This document shows positions 12,279 to 24,563 of a stretch of DNA of 64,000 nt, in pieces. This DNA is from Chiua virens (taxonomy: Eukaryota; Basidiomycota; Agaricomycetes; Boletales; Boletaceae). Under the pieces are notes generated by a model, which saw only the letters and a program-made list of their open reading frames with translations, did no database searches and was not told the origin of the DNA. The position numbers and the translations under genes are program-made. Each line of letters opens with the position of its first letter. The first letter of the stretch is position 1. The stretch covers positions 1 to 64,000 of the forward strand of contig JAHNUO010000007.1 of the NCBI GenBank assembly GCA_019787685.1, given 5' to 3'.

Positions 12279-14635
12279 GGGGTCGTCGTACGTTCTATTC
12301 CTTCTTTTTTTGTGTTGCTCTCTTCATCGACGGCTTGGTGTTGCACACGTCTTACTAGCTCTCTGCCACTTCCAACTCTTGGACTTTAGGGAGAGCCTTC
12401 GGGTTCTGTCGTCTTGTAATCATCCGTTGGTTCCTCCTCACCTATCATGTGACGCGACTTGTTTGTATGTGTCACATCAGATCGCAATATCCTCTGTTGT
12501 CCATACGCCACTCCCTTAAATTATCCCTACAAGTGTCGATGTTTACTATATCCAGCCTCCTCCGATCTGACTCCGGCCGTCTCCGTTTGACGCCTCCTCC
12601 CAACCCCACTTAGCCTAATCTCCGTGAGGTATACACTGTATTATCACTCTTTTGTGCGCTGTCCTTTCATTCTGTGTTGAAGCTGGCTATATGCAGAGTA
12701 CAGGCCCTTGTCATTCCTTAGCTGCCTTATACCTAATCCATTACCAACTCGAAAACAGCTTGTAACCTTTGCCGACAGTCTAAACAGTATTTCCGGTGAA
12801 CCGTAGTCGAAAAAATTAATCTGTGTACGGCAAATGTGATTAACTCTGCTGATATTACCGATCCCACCGCGTATATATGTAGGTGAGATATATGATGCCG
12901 ATGTCAAGGCGGAAAGTGGTCGTGTGACGGTGCAGCGGACGGGAGACCGTGCGTGCGTCGCAACTACATCGTGGACCAATCCAGTCCGCATTCGCACTCG
13001 TCGATGGGTATGTTGGTTTCTCGCTACCGGTGATGTGGAAGAGGGGGCATAGCGAATGGCTTTATGCGGTCGAACGCGGGGTGTCACCGACACCAGCATG
13101 AACCGACCTGGTTTTTTTTCGACCGACGTGTGACGCCCGAGAAAACACATTCTCCGCGGTCCGGCGCCGGATGCACCAGTCCGGGGAGGAACCGTGAGCC
13201 GTCACACGTAGACGTTAGTCGTGCAGTGATGCGGAACGCTACCGGTTCCGCGTCCTGCGCTCGTGATAGGTATCTCGGCAAGGTAGGGCTCACACACCTA
13301 GAGAGGACGCGTTGAAGCCCCGTCTATCGATCCCGTGGAACCAGTCCAGACCGCGCGCTGTGGACGCTTGCGGGGTATCCTGGGTTCATGATAGGTATTT
13401 CGGTTAGTCAGGTTCACGCTGAGAGAAGCTGCCTGTCGATATGCCTCTGTCCCCTTTGGCGCGCCGTCTGGGCATCGACGTGCCAGTGGAGCCACTCGTC
13501 ATGCATACCAGAGCGATAAGACGGGGAGCACACAAGGTCATACCTGCTTATCTCGAGGATACGCAGGAGAAGCCCCAAACGTCCGTTGATGTGACGGTCA
13601 GCCCTCGTGGGCATGGCACGACGGTCCCAGGACATATAAAAAAGGCAACCATAAAAACCCGGGTCGACGGTTGGGGTACGGGAAGTCCGGCGAAACCCAC
13701 TCAAGACAGAAAATAAAATGTGTAAAATAAAACAGGAGGCGTCATCGGCGTTTGATAGGGGCTAAGAAATGTGTCCGTGGCGGGCCGGCTCGTTGGCGAA
13801 GGATGACTACGTATGTCCATGCGAGGGATCGCGGCTTGTAGTTATGCACAGGGACCATAAAGATCGACGGACGGTCGTTGGTAAACCGCCGGCGGCCAGA
13901 AACCGAAACTGTGGTCCAGGGGTGGATCGTTGCGCTGATAATGGGTGAGAAAGGGCACACACCGCCGCCAGAAAGAATTCGCGATGCCAGTGGGCTCAGC
14001 GCGAACTTGAGACCTCGGTGGGATTTAGGATTTTGACTTGTGATGTTGATACTAGGACTGTGTTTCGACGCCTCGTGTACTGCCCGGCGCACACGTCTCC
14101 GGATGCTCGAGGACATGGTCGGCGTGAAACGCGTGGGTGTGGCAATAACCCCACATGTGGATGGTTAGCCGAGCGAAAGGCACAGGCCCGACACTCCGAC
14201 GAGCGGGGGAGGGGGGTGAATGGTTAAGCCCTACTATAGACATAACACGGGGTGTCCTGCGATCTGTTCCAAGGATGGACCAAGGCTACATATGGAGAAG
14301 TTCGGGTTAGGGCTTCGGATTTCCCGCCGGAAGGATCTTTTGATGTTCTGATGGCGCCACGGGTCATTTGATGCGAGAACGTGAACTTACAGGGTATGTT
14401 GTGATCGACTGCTGCCTGGCACTTGCGTGCCCAGTACCACCACTTCGAATTCGAAACGTCGACGTCGGTCCAATGAAGACTAACCTAACTTTGGCTGCGA
14501 GATCGTTAGAGATAACATTTGAGTGCACCCCAGGAGAGGCAAATTGTACCAGTATAGGAATCGTAACCAGCCGGATCGCTGCTAGCTACGACGACCGTCC
14601 CGTCCCGTCTTGGGTTCTGACAGCGAACACAGACA
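12279..14635. other. Intergenic, no supported gene
   Basis: The first 350 bases look like the 3' UTR of the bHLH gene. The rest carries short frames without motifs. A degenerate direct repeat (GATAGGTAT followed by TCGG, then ~15 bases to a TCAC) occurs at about 13265 and again at about 13390. Confidence 0.45.
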
Positions 14636-15380
14636 ATGGCCACAGAGACACCAAACAATGTCCCCCTGCGCCGAATCGCCGTCCTCATCTCCGGTTCAGG
14701 TATGTCCCGTCCGTCCCCCTCGCCCTCGCTCACCCAGGCTAGGCACGAACCTCCAAGCGCTCATCGACGCCTGCAACACCCCACGCCTCCCCCACGCCCA
14801 CATCGTCCTCGTCTTCTCCAACCGCAAAGCCGCATACGGGCTCACCCGCGCTCACACCGCCTCCCCGCCCATCCCGACGGGCTACCTCGCCCTCCAGCCC
14901 TTTTTGCGCGCCACCCCGGGTGCGACGCGCACCGAGTACGATCTCGCGGTGGCCAAGGCGGTCGCTGAGGCCCGCCCGGACGTCCTCGTCCTCGCCGGGT
15001 GGATGCACATCGTCAGCGAGGCGTTTTTGGATGTGATGCGGGGTGCGCGGGGGCTGGACGACGCGTGCGTCGAACGGGCGATTCCGGTGATTAATATACA
15101 CCCGGCGTTACCGGGGCAGTTTGATGGCGCGAATGCGATGGAACGTGGGTTCGAGGCGTTCCAGCGGGGTGAGGTGGATCGGATTGGAGTGATGGTGCAT
15201 CGCGTCATTGCAGAAGTCGACCGTGGTGCACCCGTGATTGTCAGAGAGGTCGAGGTGCACAAGGGGGAAGACTTAAAGAATGACTACGAGCCGAGGATGC
15301 ATCTGACAGAGTGGGAAATCATCGTCGAGGCCACCAAGATGGTGCTAGATGAGGTCAGGTCGCTCAGTGAAGATCACTGA
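14636..15380 (+). CDS. ADE8: Phosphoribosylglycinamide formyltransferase (GAR transformylase)
   Basis: Exons 14636-14699 and 14743-15380 with a 43-nt intron (gtatgt...gctag) give 233 residues, the usual length for stand-alone fungal GARTs. The enzyme transfers a formyl group from 10-formyl-THF to GAR in step 3 of de novo purine synthesis, in the cytosol. The intron splits the nucleotide-binding loop, and joining restores VLISGSG-TNLQALIDA. The formyl-folate active site is visible as VINIHPALPGQFDGANA (catalytic Asn and His) and further on GVMVHRVIAEVDRGAPV (catalytic Asp). The second exon is very GC-rich. The first ATG in frame downstream of the in-frame stops is used as start. Confident by motif. 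Confidence 0.95.
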
Positions 15381-16680
15381 GCTCTTCTGGATGGTATTAG
15401 GTATGGTGGATAACAGTTATATTTGTACTTGAATATGTACTAACTCTATGATAGTGATATTTACCAGTGCCTTAAACTATTGCCACAGTTGCTGCCGTGA
15501 CGGGGATGGTGAAATTATATGAAGATAAACAAGGTCGATGTACTTTAAAACGGGAATCGCAAAGGACCAGCGTGCTCGTGGGTTGTTCGTGAATGAAGTT
15601 CATTGCTGCATGGGAAACGGTCAGCGAATCGAGCGATAACTGAAGGAGAGAAACATACCCAAACGGTACATCCCGAGCAGGTCCCAATGAGCGTGGTGCT
15701 CGGCGGCGGTGATGAGGTGGTGGTGCTAGCACAGTGGGATAGCGACTTGGCGGGTAACCGCAACTCTCCTCGGAGTGCGACTCTTCCTCCTCGGGCCAAA
15801 ATCGTTCCATAATCTTTGAGCCGATGGCAGGCTAGTAACGACGAGCGTAAATTGGCACGCGGGGAGATACACGTCAAATCTCTTTCTCATATTTGACGTC
15901 AAAACGACTCACTCTGATGTTCAGCGGCGTCTCTGGTCGTGAGTCAACAGCCACACATGCGCATGCCATGGACATTGGAACCATCACCTCCGGCACTGGT
16001 GTGCAGGTCGAGGCGTCGGAAGAAGACGACGAGGAACGAGAGAAGATTGTCATGGAATGACGTTTTAAGGTGAGGCCAAAGGGAATGGAGGTCCTCTTTT
16101 TGATCAGAGGACGCATCGTGAGGGGGACCTTCAGCAGCGGGGACGAGCTGATGCGCGCCTTTAAGTCGTGCTGGAATGTCACGAGGCTAGAGGGCGTGAC
16201 AAATGGAACAGGCGACGAAGGCATGCCGTTGTCAAGTGGCTTAGGAGAGGTAATGCGTGTGTCGCCTGGACATCCTCTCGAGCGAGTCTTATACCAGGTG
16301 ATGGTGGTCCAAGCCATACTGTGGTGGACGTTGCACAGAATGTGGAGATGTGGAAGGGGAAAAGACAGACAGCACCTTCTGTGCTATAGTGGTGAATGAG
16401 TGGCACGGCGCATCCGGAAGACGAACGAATGAGGAACTCGATGGGCTGAACATGGATCGTTATGGCAATGTCTCCTGAGGACCCAAGTCTAGGCAAGTCG
16501 AATAAGGCTGTGATAGTGACCGCTCCAAGGTCTTGCTGCAATTTCCGAAGCAACGCGGCGTCCGGCGCTTCTGATTCATTTGTACAGCATTAACGGAGGG
16601 CGTGCTGCGAAGGATCTGCCCATGGGATTTGACACTAAAGATGTCCGGTGCAGATGCTCTCCGGGTGGTGGCGTCCGCTG
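15381..16680. other. Intergenic; coding-like minus-strand frames of unknown nature
   Basis: On the minus strand, open stretches of 147 codons (15874-16317) and 124 codons (16179-16553) overlap in different frames and have a fairly normal amino-acid mix, for example ITALFDLPRLGSSGDIAIT. They could be exons of an unrecognised or decaying gene, but I found no convincing start, no splice join and no family. Not called as a gene. Confidence 0.25.
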
Positions 16681-17687
16681 TCAGACGCCTGGTAGGCCGG
16701 CCATGTCTTCGAACCAGCGGACGAGGGCAGCGACCCTGCTTACCACGGCGTCGCTCTGACTTAAGCGAAGATCGGGGCGGAGCTTGTTGTCTTCATGCGT
16801 GTAGGGCATCGTCCGATAACAGATCTCGGTGGTGGGTTTATTGTAGGGGGAAGCGGTCAATGTGACGGTCCCTGCGGTTTCCCAGGCCGCCATGAGGTCT
16901 ATCAGTCATCAAACAAACGTGTATGAGAACATGTGATTCGGGAAAAAACCGAAAAGATAACGTGCTTTCGAAGTAGAGGATATCGCCTCGTTTCAGGGCT
17001 GGTGAGGGTCCAAAGCCACCCCAGGCCTCTGCGGTGTCCCTCCACGCGGTTAATTTACACACAAAACATTGCTCGTCGCCAAGGATAAGCTTCAAGACAG
17101 ATACCTCCTTGCCAGCATCGGGACCCTTCTTCACACGGACGGAATCGGGACCCTGAACTTCGAGAGCGGCGAGAAGGACGTTTACTTTACGAGATCCCCT
17201 TCCCGATTTGGCGGCTTGATAGAGTGAAGAGAGTGGCGTGACTTTGTGCAAACTGAATTGAAAGTTGGGAAAACGAGCGATGGAGGAGGCGTCAGAGTAC
17301 TCGATGGAGGAGCCTGTTTCCTGGGTTTCGTAGGTTCCGCGGGGGAATGATCCGGAGGGTCGGAGGAAGGAGGGGGCACCGGTGGTGTTTTCAGCGGGCG
17401 TGGGGAGCCAAGTGAGGAAAGTGGAACCGTCTGCGTCTCATGATGCGTTGGTGGTGGATCCCGTGTAGACCGGAAGGGAGATACATACCGGGATGGTCGT
17501 CATCGTCACGATCTGAGTCGTCAAAGATGACATTCTGGTAGAGAAACGAGATGCGACGAGAGGCTGCGTCGAGTGTCGCGGGTAGATAAGTCAATGGAGT
17601 CAACGAAGGTTGCCATACAAAATCGTTCGGATCCGCGTTGAAATCTGCAGCACTCGGGGCACCAAGAAATGCTCGAACGTGGACCAT
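16681..17687 (-). CDS. OB-fold protein, shieldin-complex-subunit-2-like
   Basis: Three exons (17489-17687, 16966-17436, 16681-16898) give 295 residues. Intron 1 is gtatgt...tgag; intron 2 has to use a GC donor (A|gcacgt ... gatag), which restores continuous text YFEN-LMAAWETAG. The middle part reads like an OB-fold: ends of strands with VNVLLAALEVQGPDSVRVKKG, VSVLKLILGDEQCFVCKLTAW and LKRGDILYFE. The C-terminal part has TLTASPYNK and EICYRTMPY. Small basidiomycete proteins with this arrangement are, as I recall, assigned to the first OB domain of SHLD2, a factor in animals that limits DNA-end resection with 53BP1. That assignment is from memory and not verified. It is divergently transcribed from the NEK kinase gene with under 100 bp between start codons. 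Confidence 0.65.
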
Positions 17688-17783
17688 CTTAGTAGTAGCT
17701 GGTTAGGTTCACACTGACGCGATCACGTGATCGATGCCAACATGTTCGACGTCGCGAATTTCCATCTTGTCCAGTTCACTGAC
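17688..17783. promoter_or_regulatory. Compact bidirectional promoter
   Basis: Only 96 bp separate the ATG of the OB-fold gene (minus, 17687) from the preferred ATG of the NEK kinase (plus, 17784). If the kinase starts at the alternative in-frame ATG at 17727 the gap shrinks to 39 bp. The region includes the palindromic hexanucleotide-rich string gatcacgtgatc near 17720-17731, an E-box-like CACGTG. Confidence 0.5.
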
Positions 17784-20467
17784 ATGTCCGCCTTTCTTGA
17801 TCTCTATGAACCGCTCGACATCATAGGTAATGGCTCATTTGGCATCATTCGCAAAGTTCGAAGAAAGTCGGACGGTTTGGTGTGTTCTCCCACTCTGCCA
17901 CCCGGTATTTCACTGTGTCTCACCAGATGCCCGTGCTAGATATTCGCCAGAAAGGAGCTTAATTTCGAGCGTATGAGCGACCGTGATAGAAAGCAAATAG
18001 TTTCTGAAGTGTATGTCTCCTTATTTATTCAACTACCTCCTCTCATCGCTCCCGCAGGAATATTCTCAAAGACCTAGACCATGAACACATCGTACGGTAC
18101 CACGACAGATACGTCGACAGAGACGCAGGCATTCTATATATCATCATGGAGTACTGCGGCGGAGGCGACCTCTCAGGCATCATTAAACAAGCACAGAGAC
18201 ATAACAGAGCCGTCCCAGAAGATACCATTTGGAATTACTTCATGCAGATACTGTTGGCCTTGCAACATTGTCATCATCCACCCAGTCCCAGCCCCGATGT
18301 AGAAAGACGTCCCCAGATTTTGCATCGTGATCTGAAACCTGACAATGGTGCGTGTCTCGTCCTGCTTTAAGATCCCGCTCATGTCTTGTCACGGCGCGTG
18401 TCCCATCTTCGTTACAGTGTTCCTTGATGAAAACAACTCTGTCAAACTTGGTGACTTTGGCTTGTCAAAGGCGCTTCCTCAAGCGAGCTTCGCTAATACT
18501 TATGTCGGGGTGCGTCTCATCCTCTTTACCCTCTCGTCTGGCCTGAACACAAACCCGTCAGACACCATACTACATGTCTCCAGAACTAATGCAAGAAAAA
18601 GCTTACGACTCAAAATCAGACATTTGGTCGCTCGGGTGTCTCATATACGAACTTTGCGCCCTCAAACCTCCTTTTCACGAGGCAAAGACCCATGCCGAAC
18701 TGAGCATCCTTATAAGGTGAGATCGTCCAGACGCGCCTAAATTTGGTACCCTACATATTACGTCATAGAAACGGCCGCATACCACCATTGCCAAAAGGTT
18801 ACAGCCAGACGCTGTCGAGTGTCATCAAGGCAATGTTAAACCTCAATGTCAGTCGATCTGTAGTCTTTCATCCGGATTCGTATCGATCGTCTTATCTTCG
18901 ATGTAGCCTGCAATGAGACCCTCAGCTACACAACTTCTTCAACACGAGCGACTAGCGCTCATCACCAAAGTCGTCGAAGCGGAAAAAATGTTCGTCTCAC
19001 CCTAACTTTTTGTGCAGTATCTTGGAACCGCTGAACCTTCACAGGCTTTCCACGGTGAAAACGCACAAATCCGTCGTCCTCGCCAAGGAACGCGAAATAT
19101 GTGCACGGGAAGCCGCGCTGATCGATCGAGAGGCAAAACTTAACGCCCTTGTGGTCGAAAAGGACGCAGAAATTCTGCATTTGCATACTATTATCTCGAC
19201 AGCTCAGTCCCAGCTCGATGCGCGGACACGGGAAGCGGTGGTCAAACGCGAAGAGGAACTACGTGCGGCAATAAGGAAACGTGAAGAAGAAGTCGCCGCT
19301 GCGATGGCTAGACGTGAAGAGGAAATTCTCTCCGCGGTACGGCAACGCGAGCAAGAGATATTCGAAGCCTGGCGTGTGCGGGAGGAACAGATCAAAGCAG
19401 AGGCAGAAGCGTTAATTGCGGACAGGATGCAATGTTTAGCTGCGAGGGAGGCAGATTTGGAAGCAGAACAGCGCAGACTTGATGAGGTGCAGAAAGATTT
19501 GGAAACGAAGTTGGCGGTGCTGTCTTCTCAGGAGGCCAAGGGTCGGAAGGAGAAAACACCCCTCGAGGAGGTCAAGAATCTGCTTGCACCTCTTATCCAG
19601 ATGACAGAGGACCATGGTCACATACGCGAAAAACGTACCACCAAACCCTGTTCAAACCTGGCGACACCAGTCAATCGCAATATCGTGAAGCTCGAGCAGG
19701 ATTGTTTTCCTTCTGCCATGAAAGGTGTAATTCTCACGCAGACCGGTCAACCACTTGCAACACCTACCCCGGCTGAACTCGCCAACCTCTTTGTGAACTC
19801 TCCCAAGGTTGGGCTCAATTTTGCGAAAATATTCGATTTCGAATTAGAGACCGAGGACGACGGAAGCGAGTCAGAAGAGGCAGTGTTGCCACCATCGCCT
19901 ACGGTCCGAGAGCGGCCACCTTCAGAACAATCGAGTCACTCTTCCGGGTCGACAGGCGAGTCAACCTCGGGATCTGCACCTTCTGCGCCTCCGACGCGGA
20001 TTCGGAAACCATCCATCCGAAGTTCCGCTCAAAAACCGACCGTGCGGCGCGCAAGCACTCTCCCTGCTTCCGCCTCGGACCCCACGGGACTCGCCTCTTC
20101 CTCTCGCGTGCGGGTGTCCAAGTCCATCAAGGCGAAATCGGCGGTGGAACCAGCCGCGTCGTCGGCAAAATCGTCTATTCCAACGCGTCCTGCCGAATAC
20201 GATCTCTCAGACGTGGAGAATCTTCCGAGTCCATTCCTCCGACGAGAGGAGCGCGGGCGGGCTCTTCCTTGTAGTGGCACCTTCAAGAAACGGCCGAGTA
20301 CGGGCAACATGTTGAGGGCGGTTGCCGCGGCGAATTCGGCGGCAGTGGCTGCAGGGATGAAACCCGGGAGCAAGCTCAGCTCCAGGGGGTCGTCATCGTC
20401 TCTCGGCGCGACGAATAAGAAGAAAGTATCGGCCGACGAGACAAGAAAGGTGTCATCACGATCGTGA
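17784..20467 (+). CDS. nimA: NIMA-related (NEK2-type) protein kinase
   Basis: Eight exons: 17784-17879, 17940-18010, 18058-18347, 18418-18509, 18562-18716, 18769-18847, 18907-18989, 19045-20467; 762 residues, every junction in phase. Serine/threonine kinase of mitotic entry. The kinase domain starts with [11 protein letters not shown] (Gly loop), then ARKEL (Lys), MEYCGGGDL hinge, LHRDLKPDN catalytic loop, [17 protein letters not shown] activation segment and the closing [16 protein letters not shown]. It is followed by a long charged coiled coil rich in E, R and A heptads ([19 protein letters not shown]), then a Ser/Pro-rich tail with basic patches. This kinase plus coiled-coil plan is that of fungal NIMA/KIN3. 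An ATG at 17727 in the same frame would add 19 residues; 17784 is preferred because homologues begin just before the Gly loop. Confidence 0.93.
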
Positions 20468-21676
20468 ACCAGACGCGTTGTCCATTTGGTTTTCTGATTT
20501 TCTTTGTCGAGTTTTTTTCTTTATGTTATGAACATTGAATACACTGCATATATATATTAATGTTCACAAGTGCATGTTTTTTTTCTCGTCTATTGCATGT
20601 TATATGTAGGAAATGGATGGAGCCATGCGTCGAGCTCGGGTGAATCACTTTTATTTTATGTGAGTATGTAACTTGAACCGAGGCTCAGCGGCCATGATCG
20701 ATGCGACAGAATGGTGTATCACCGACAAAACGCTACCAAGTGTCCCAGGTAAGTTAACCGTGACCTGCGCCAAGACCTCCGAATCAGCTGAGTTCTGAGC
20801 AGTGGCAGGGTCCTGGCGTAACGACTGGAGTGCTAGTGGGTTCCACCTTCCCCCCTCTCCACTGCGCAGCTACATAGTACGGATCCAATCCATACCGAAT
20901 TCCATCTCGTTCGTCAGCTTGGGTTCTCGGCAGGTCGCTGTTGTTGTTGCCACGGACCCGAGCAAGTTTGTCAAGTAGCAAGTCATTCAATTATCCAACT
21001 GCTCGGTGCTCGATCTGTCTTATAATATTGCATGATAGGGAAACGAACAGCTTGAACAGTTTATGTAATCCGGCGAGCTGTCTGTCACTCTCTGACGGAA
21101 TTGCATCAAGTCGGCCATATAGCTTCATAGCTCAACGATAATCGACGACGACAGGCTAATGAGATGGCGACTTCGAGGCTTTAGAGTCGGTTTACTTCTC
21201 CTTCTACCTATTCCATTCGATTGGACCTTCGAAAATATCACATACCATGGAATGTCTTACTTCACTTCCTCTCTAGAACACCTTGATGCTAATGTTTTGG
21301 TTCCACGTACGATAATGCTTTTTACAATGCTTTGACTACCATATAGTATCGTGACACTCATTTATTTTACGGACACCTTGTTTAACAATATACCCTGTCA
21401 CCCGGGCCGTGACTCTTGTACTCATTTAGTTGACCTTCTTTCATGCCAGTGGATACTGTGACTCTTGCAATCTCAAGGCTTCTGCCTCCGCAGCGGTTCC
21501 CGATTAGGGTTGAGAAGCAGCAAATATATGTATTAAATGATGAACCCTCATGCACATGTGGACTCGCAATTGCTTGGGTACGCCGATGCTGACAGGTGTC
21601 AACACCGAGCGAATATCGCATAAAGATGGGTTTTTAGGTGGAATGGGAGTACCAACGGGCCGCGGCCAGTCTGAGG
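20468..21676. other. Intergenic, no supported gene
   Basis: The first 100 bases after the kinase stop are AT-rich with tatatatatt, consistent with a 3' UTR and polyadenylation zone. Remaining frames are short and unrecognised. Confidence 0.5.
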
Positions 21677-23573
21677 ATGTCCAATTTTCCTCCCCTTCCT
21701 CCCCTTCCATCAGAGTGGGTCCTCGATGCCAATAGCAGCCCTCCCGTGTATACTCGGTCAGTCTCATCGCACATGTCAGCTTCTGACTAATCTCGCCAAA
21801 CAGACCTATGGCAGGATCCGAGCTCATCATGCAGTCATTCTCAAATGGTTCCGACGGGCAAGTAGTCCCTTGTTTATCTCCGTGATAAATTTTCAACAGG
21901 ATCTGTTCCCTAAGCAGAGCCGGCGAGTTCTGTACAGGGATCAACTTTACATCTTCGGTCCAGATAGAAGAGATGAGCGGTCGTGCTCGTCAAGCTGTGG
22001 ACAAACTTCGGTATGATCACTTACACCGCCCTATCGTTTTCGTTGTACGACTCGAGGCCAATTTACGTTTCTCGACCCCCCAGCTTTGTTAGTCCTCTCA
22101 TCGCCTGCACGATCCGGGGGGATGTTGAACCCCCCGATGGGTATATACGCCATCTGGTGATAGGGAGGCATGGCTCGATCTCGCGTTCGCCGTCGTAGAA
22201 CAGGGTACATCACTCAACCCATCCGAGTTTGTAACGCGCATGAACCTCACACGACTCCCGTATGCGGACGGAAGGGGCATGACCACCTATATCAGAGTCT
22301 ACCTCCTCACAACCTCGAATCAGAGGGACGACCACCGTATGGAATATGGTCTGTACTTTCATGCGTCTCACTGCATCCTGGACGGGGGTCCTGCACTGGA
22401 TGGGCTGGACCTAATGTGCGCGTGGATGTCCGGCAAGGGTATGGAGGTCACGGTCACACCGCCGGAGGAGTGGAAGAACCTTCCGGTTGACCCGATTACC
22501 GCGACAGGAGGACCGTGTAAAGAATGGGACACGTCTGGCAGGCAACTCCTGCATTTTAGCAAGGCGCTGAGGGAACAGACGACGGTAGGTTTCAATCCGA
22601 GTCGTTCCGTACCGCTTTCAAGTTGTCTCTGCTTAGTGAGACTCATGACGTGTACCCATTCTCTAGCCTTGCATTACCCTGCCAACGCCATCTCGCTCAC
22701 TGGATATGTCCGACCCGCCATTCTCTCGTAGCATCGCTTTATCAGAGGCGGAGACAGCTGCAATCGTTGCACAGACGAAGAAGCTGGGTGTTTCCATGAC
22801 GACTTTATTATATGCTACAAACGCATTAGCACAGTTCAAGATGAATCCTACCCCAAGCAAGGTCGATTTTTTCCAGGATGATACCGCGTCGGTCACATGT
22901 GTTGAACATGTCCAGTCTGATACTGATCTCATGCTTGCCTTTCCAGCGTCGCGCTTGGACGTTATCTCAAACCGCCTGTGAACCCCAAGACGCATCTCGT
23001 GTCGCATATCACGTACATTCCGCTGCGCTTCCCAATGACGTGGCCATTGATGGAACATAGCGAGAAGAAAAGACTCGTCAGGACGGCGAAGATGGTGCAA
23101 TCACAACTCGACCACTATCTCGCCAATCCCTGTCTCTGTCAACTCACTGCCGTGAAGGCAGCCATGCCGCTCGACGAGAAAGAGATTGCCCGAACGATGA
23201 ACAACGCATGGCGGTGTCGCGTGGTCAACCTGGGCTCGTTGGAGAAAAAGGTCACGATGGACCACGGAGAGATCGTCGTCGAGAGTGTGAACACGGGAAA
23301 TCGACGGGAAAAAACAGTGTAAGGCGTTTGACCACGGATGTCACGGTCTCAACTTGCGTTTTTTAGGACGATCCATGTGTGGATGATGCACGCCAAGCTT
23401 CACTTTCAAGTCCAGGTGAGGGTTGTCTGGATGAGATGTGAGCCGTGCTAACCTGTCGCGGTTCGTTGTATCAGGGTGCTGCTGCTTGGGGTGAGGCGTG
23501 CTTGAACACAGTATTGGAGGAAACAGTGAGGATTGCGATGCTCGTCCTGGAAAACTGTGTCGCAAGACTTTGA
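21677..23573 (+). pseudogene. Acyltransferase-like paralogue A, frameshifted
   Basis: Eight exons align with paralogues B (32622) and D (38342): 21677-21756, 21804-21857, 21918-22010, 22084-22584, 22667-22887, 22947-23318, 23367-23415, 23475-23573. Exon 4 is 501 nt against 502 nt in B and D. The difference is a single missing base in or next to a run of six C at about 22129-22136; downstream, the old frame hits a stop (GTCGTAG) while the B/D-like frame stays open to the end. With that base the product would be about 489 residues. It carries HCILDGG, the HxxxDG motif of CoA-dependent acyltransferase/condensation-type enzymes, with the canonical Gly that B and D lack. Intron 2 is GC-AG as in B and D. 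Either a young pseudogene or an assembly error in a homopolymer; all other exons and splice sites look intact. Confidence 0.75.
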
Positions 23574-24563
23574 GTTTTGATTAGGCCTAGTTATTAAGCG
23601 CTAAGCCAGAAGGCAGTCTAAAGGGAACGAGAGATTCAGTTGTGGTCAAACGTGACTGATCAAGGTGTTCGTGCGAAAAATTCTATCTAGCATATCGTAT
23701 TAGTATAGTCTACGTAGTTATCTAGACTCGTAATCGTTAGATTCCAACACCAGTGTTGATCATATTGTGGATGAGATCGACAACCATTACTGAGTCTGAG
23801 TAGTACCCCACGGGTGATGCTGCTAAGCACTAGAAAAAGAAAACATTGCGACAATCAAAACGTGACCATCACTGTATGGCATTACTAGTTTATGAGTGGT
23901 GATCATGCTTCCACATCTGAGTCAGCTAGTAAGTCGGAACAACTAGTAGGGTGACGAGAGTGTCACACTACGCCGATCCGACGATCAGCATCCCACACAA
24001 AAGACTGTGCCTGGTACTCCTCATGCGCGGTAGTACGCATGACATCGAGTTCCCGGATACGTGAGAGGCGCCTGGGCCAAAGGCCGCACAGCTCGCACGC
24101 GCAGGTTGCAACATGCGGCGGGATTGAAGATCTGCGACCTCTCGTTTCCCCTTCGTGGAGACCTAACGAAATTTAAACTGGCCAAGTAATCTTGTAAATA
24201 AAACGCGACACTTACAGTGGTAAGGAGGACTTTGGCCTTCTAAGGCGGGTGATGAGATTGCGGAGGAGAGTCATCGGCTGACTGAGAAATTCGGAGTTTT
24301 CTGTCTGAGTCCTGCACACCCTTCGTACCCTTCTAATTGACAAGGGTCACGGTGGTGGGGTGATGACACGACTTCTCGAATGGAGGTTTCAGGGGGATTG
24401 GAGGACAGTGGTCACGGTGCAGTTAATGAAGACATGTACGCTGAAGGTCTTTCGATCGTTGGAACAATCTTATATAAACGGAGCTGCCTCGGATCCCCAT
24501 GGATCTTGAAAGACTTAGTCACTACGTTAGTAAAGCAGAGCGACAATTTTATGACCATAATCC
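23574..24563. other. Intergenic, no supported gene
   Basis: About 1 kb between the convergent ends of the acyltransferase-like gene A and ESF1. It contains tagt/ctag-rich AT-biased sequence around 23690-23950 and no recognisable coding exon or RNA gene. Confidence 0.5.

Noticed and set aside
14739..15262. Open frames antisense to ADE8
   Set aside because: Shadows caused by the high GC content of exon 2.
22663..23100. 145-codon minus-strand frame within acyltransferase-like gene A
   Set aside because: It runs across an intron of the plus-strand gene and shows no family text.
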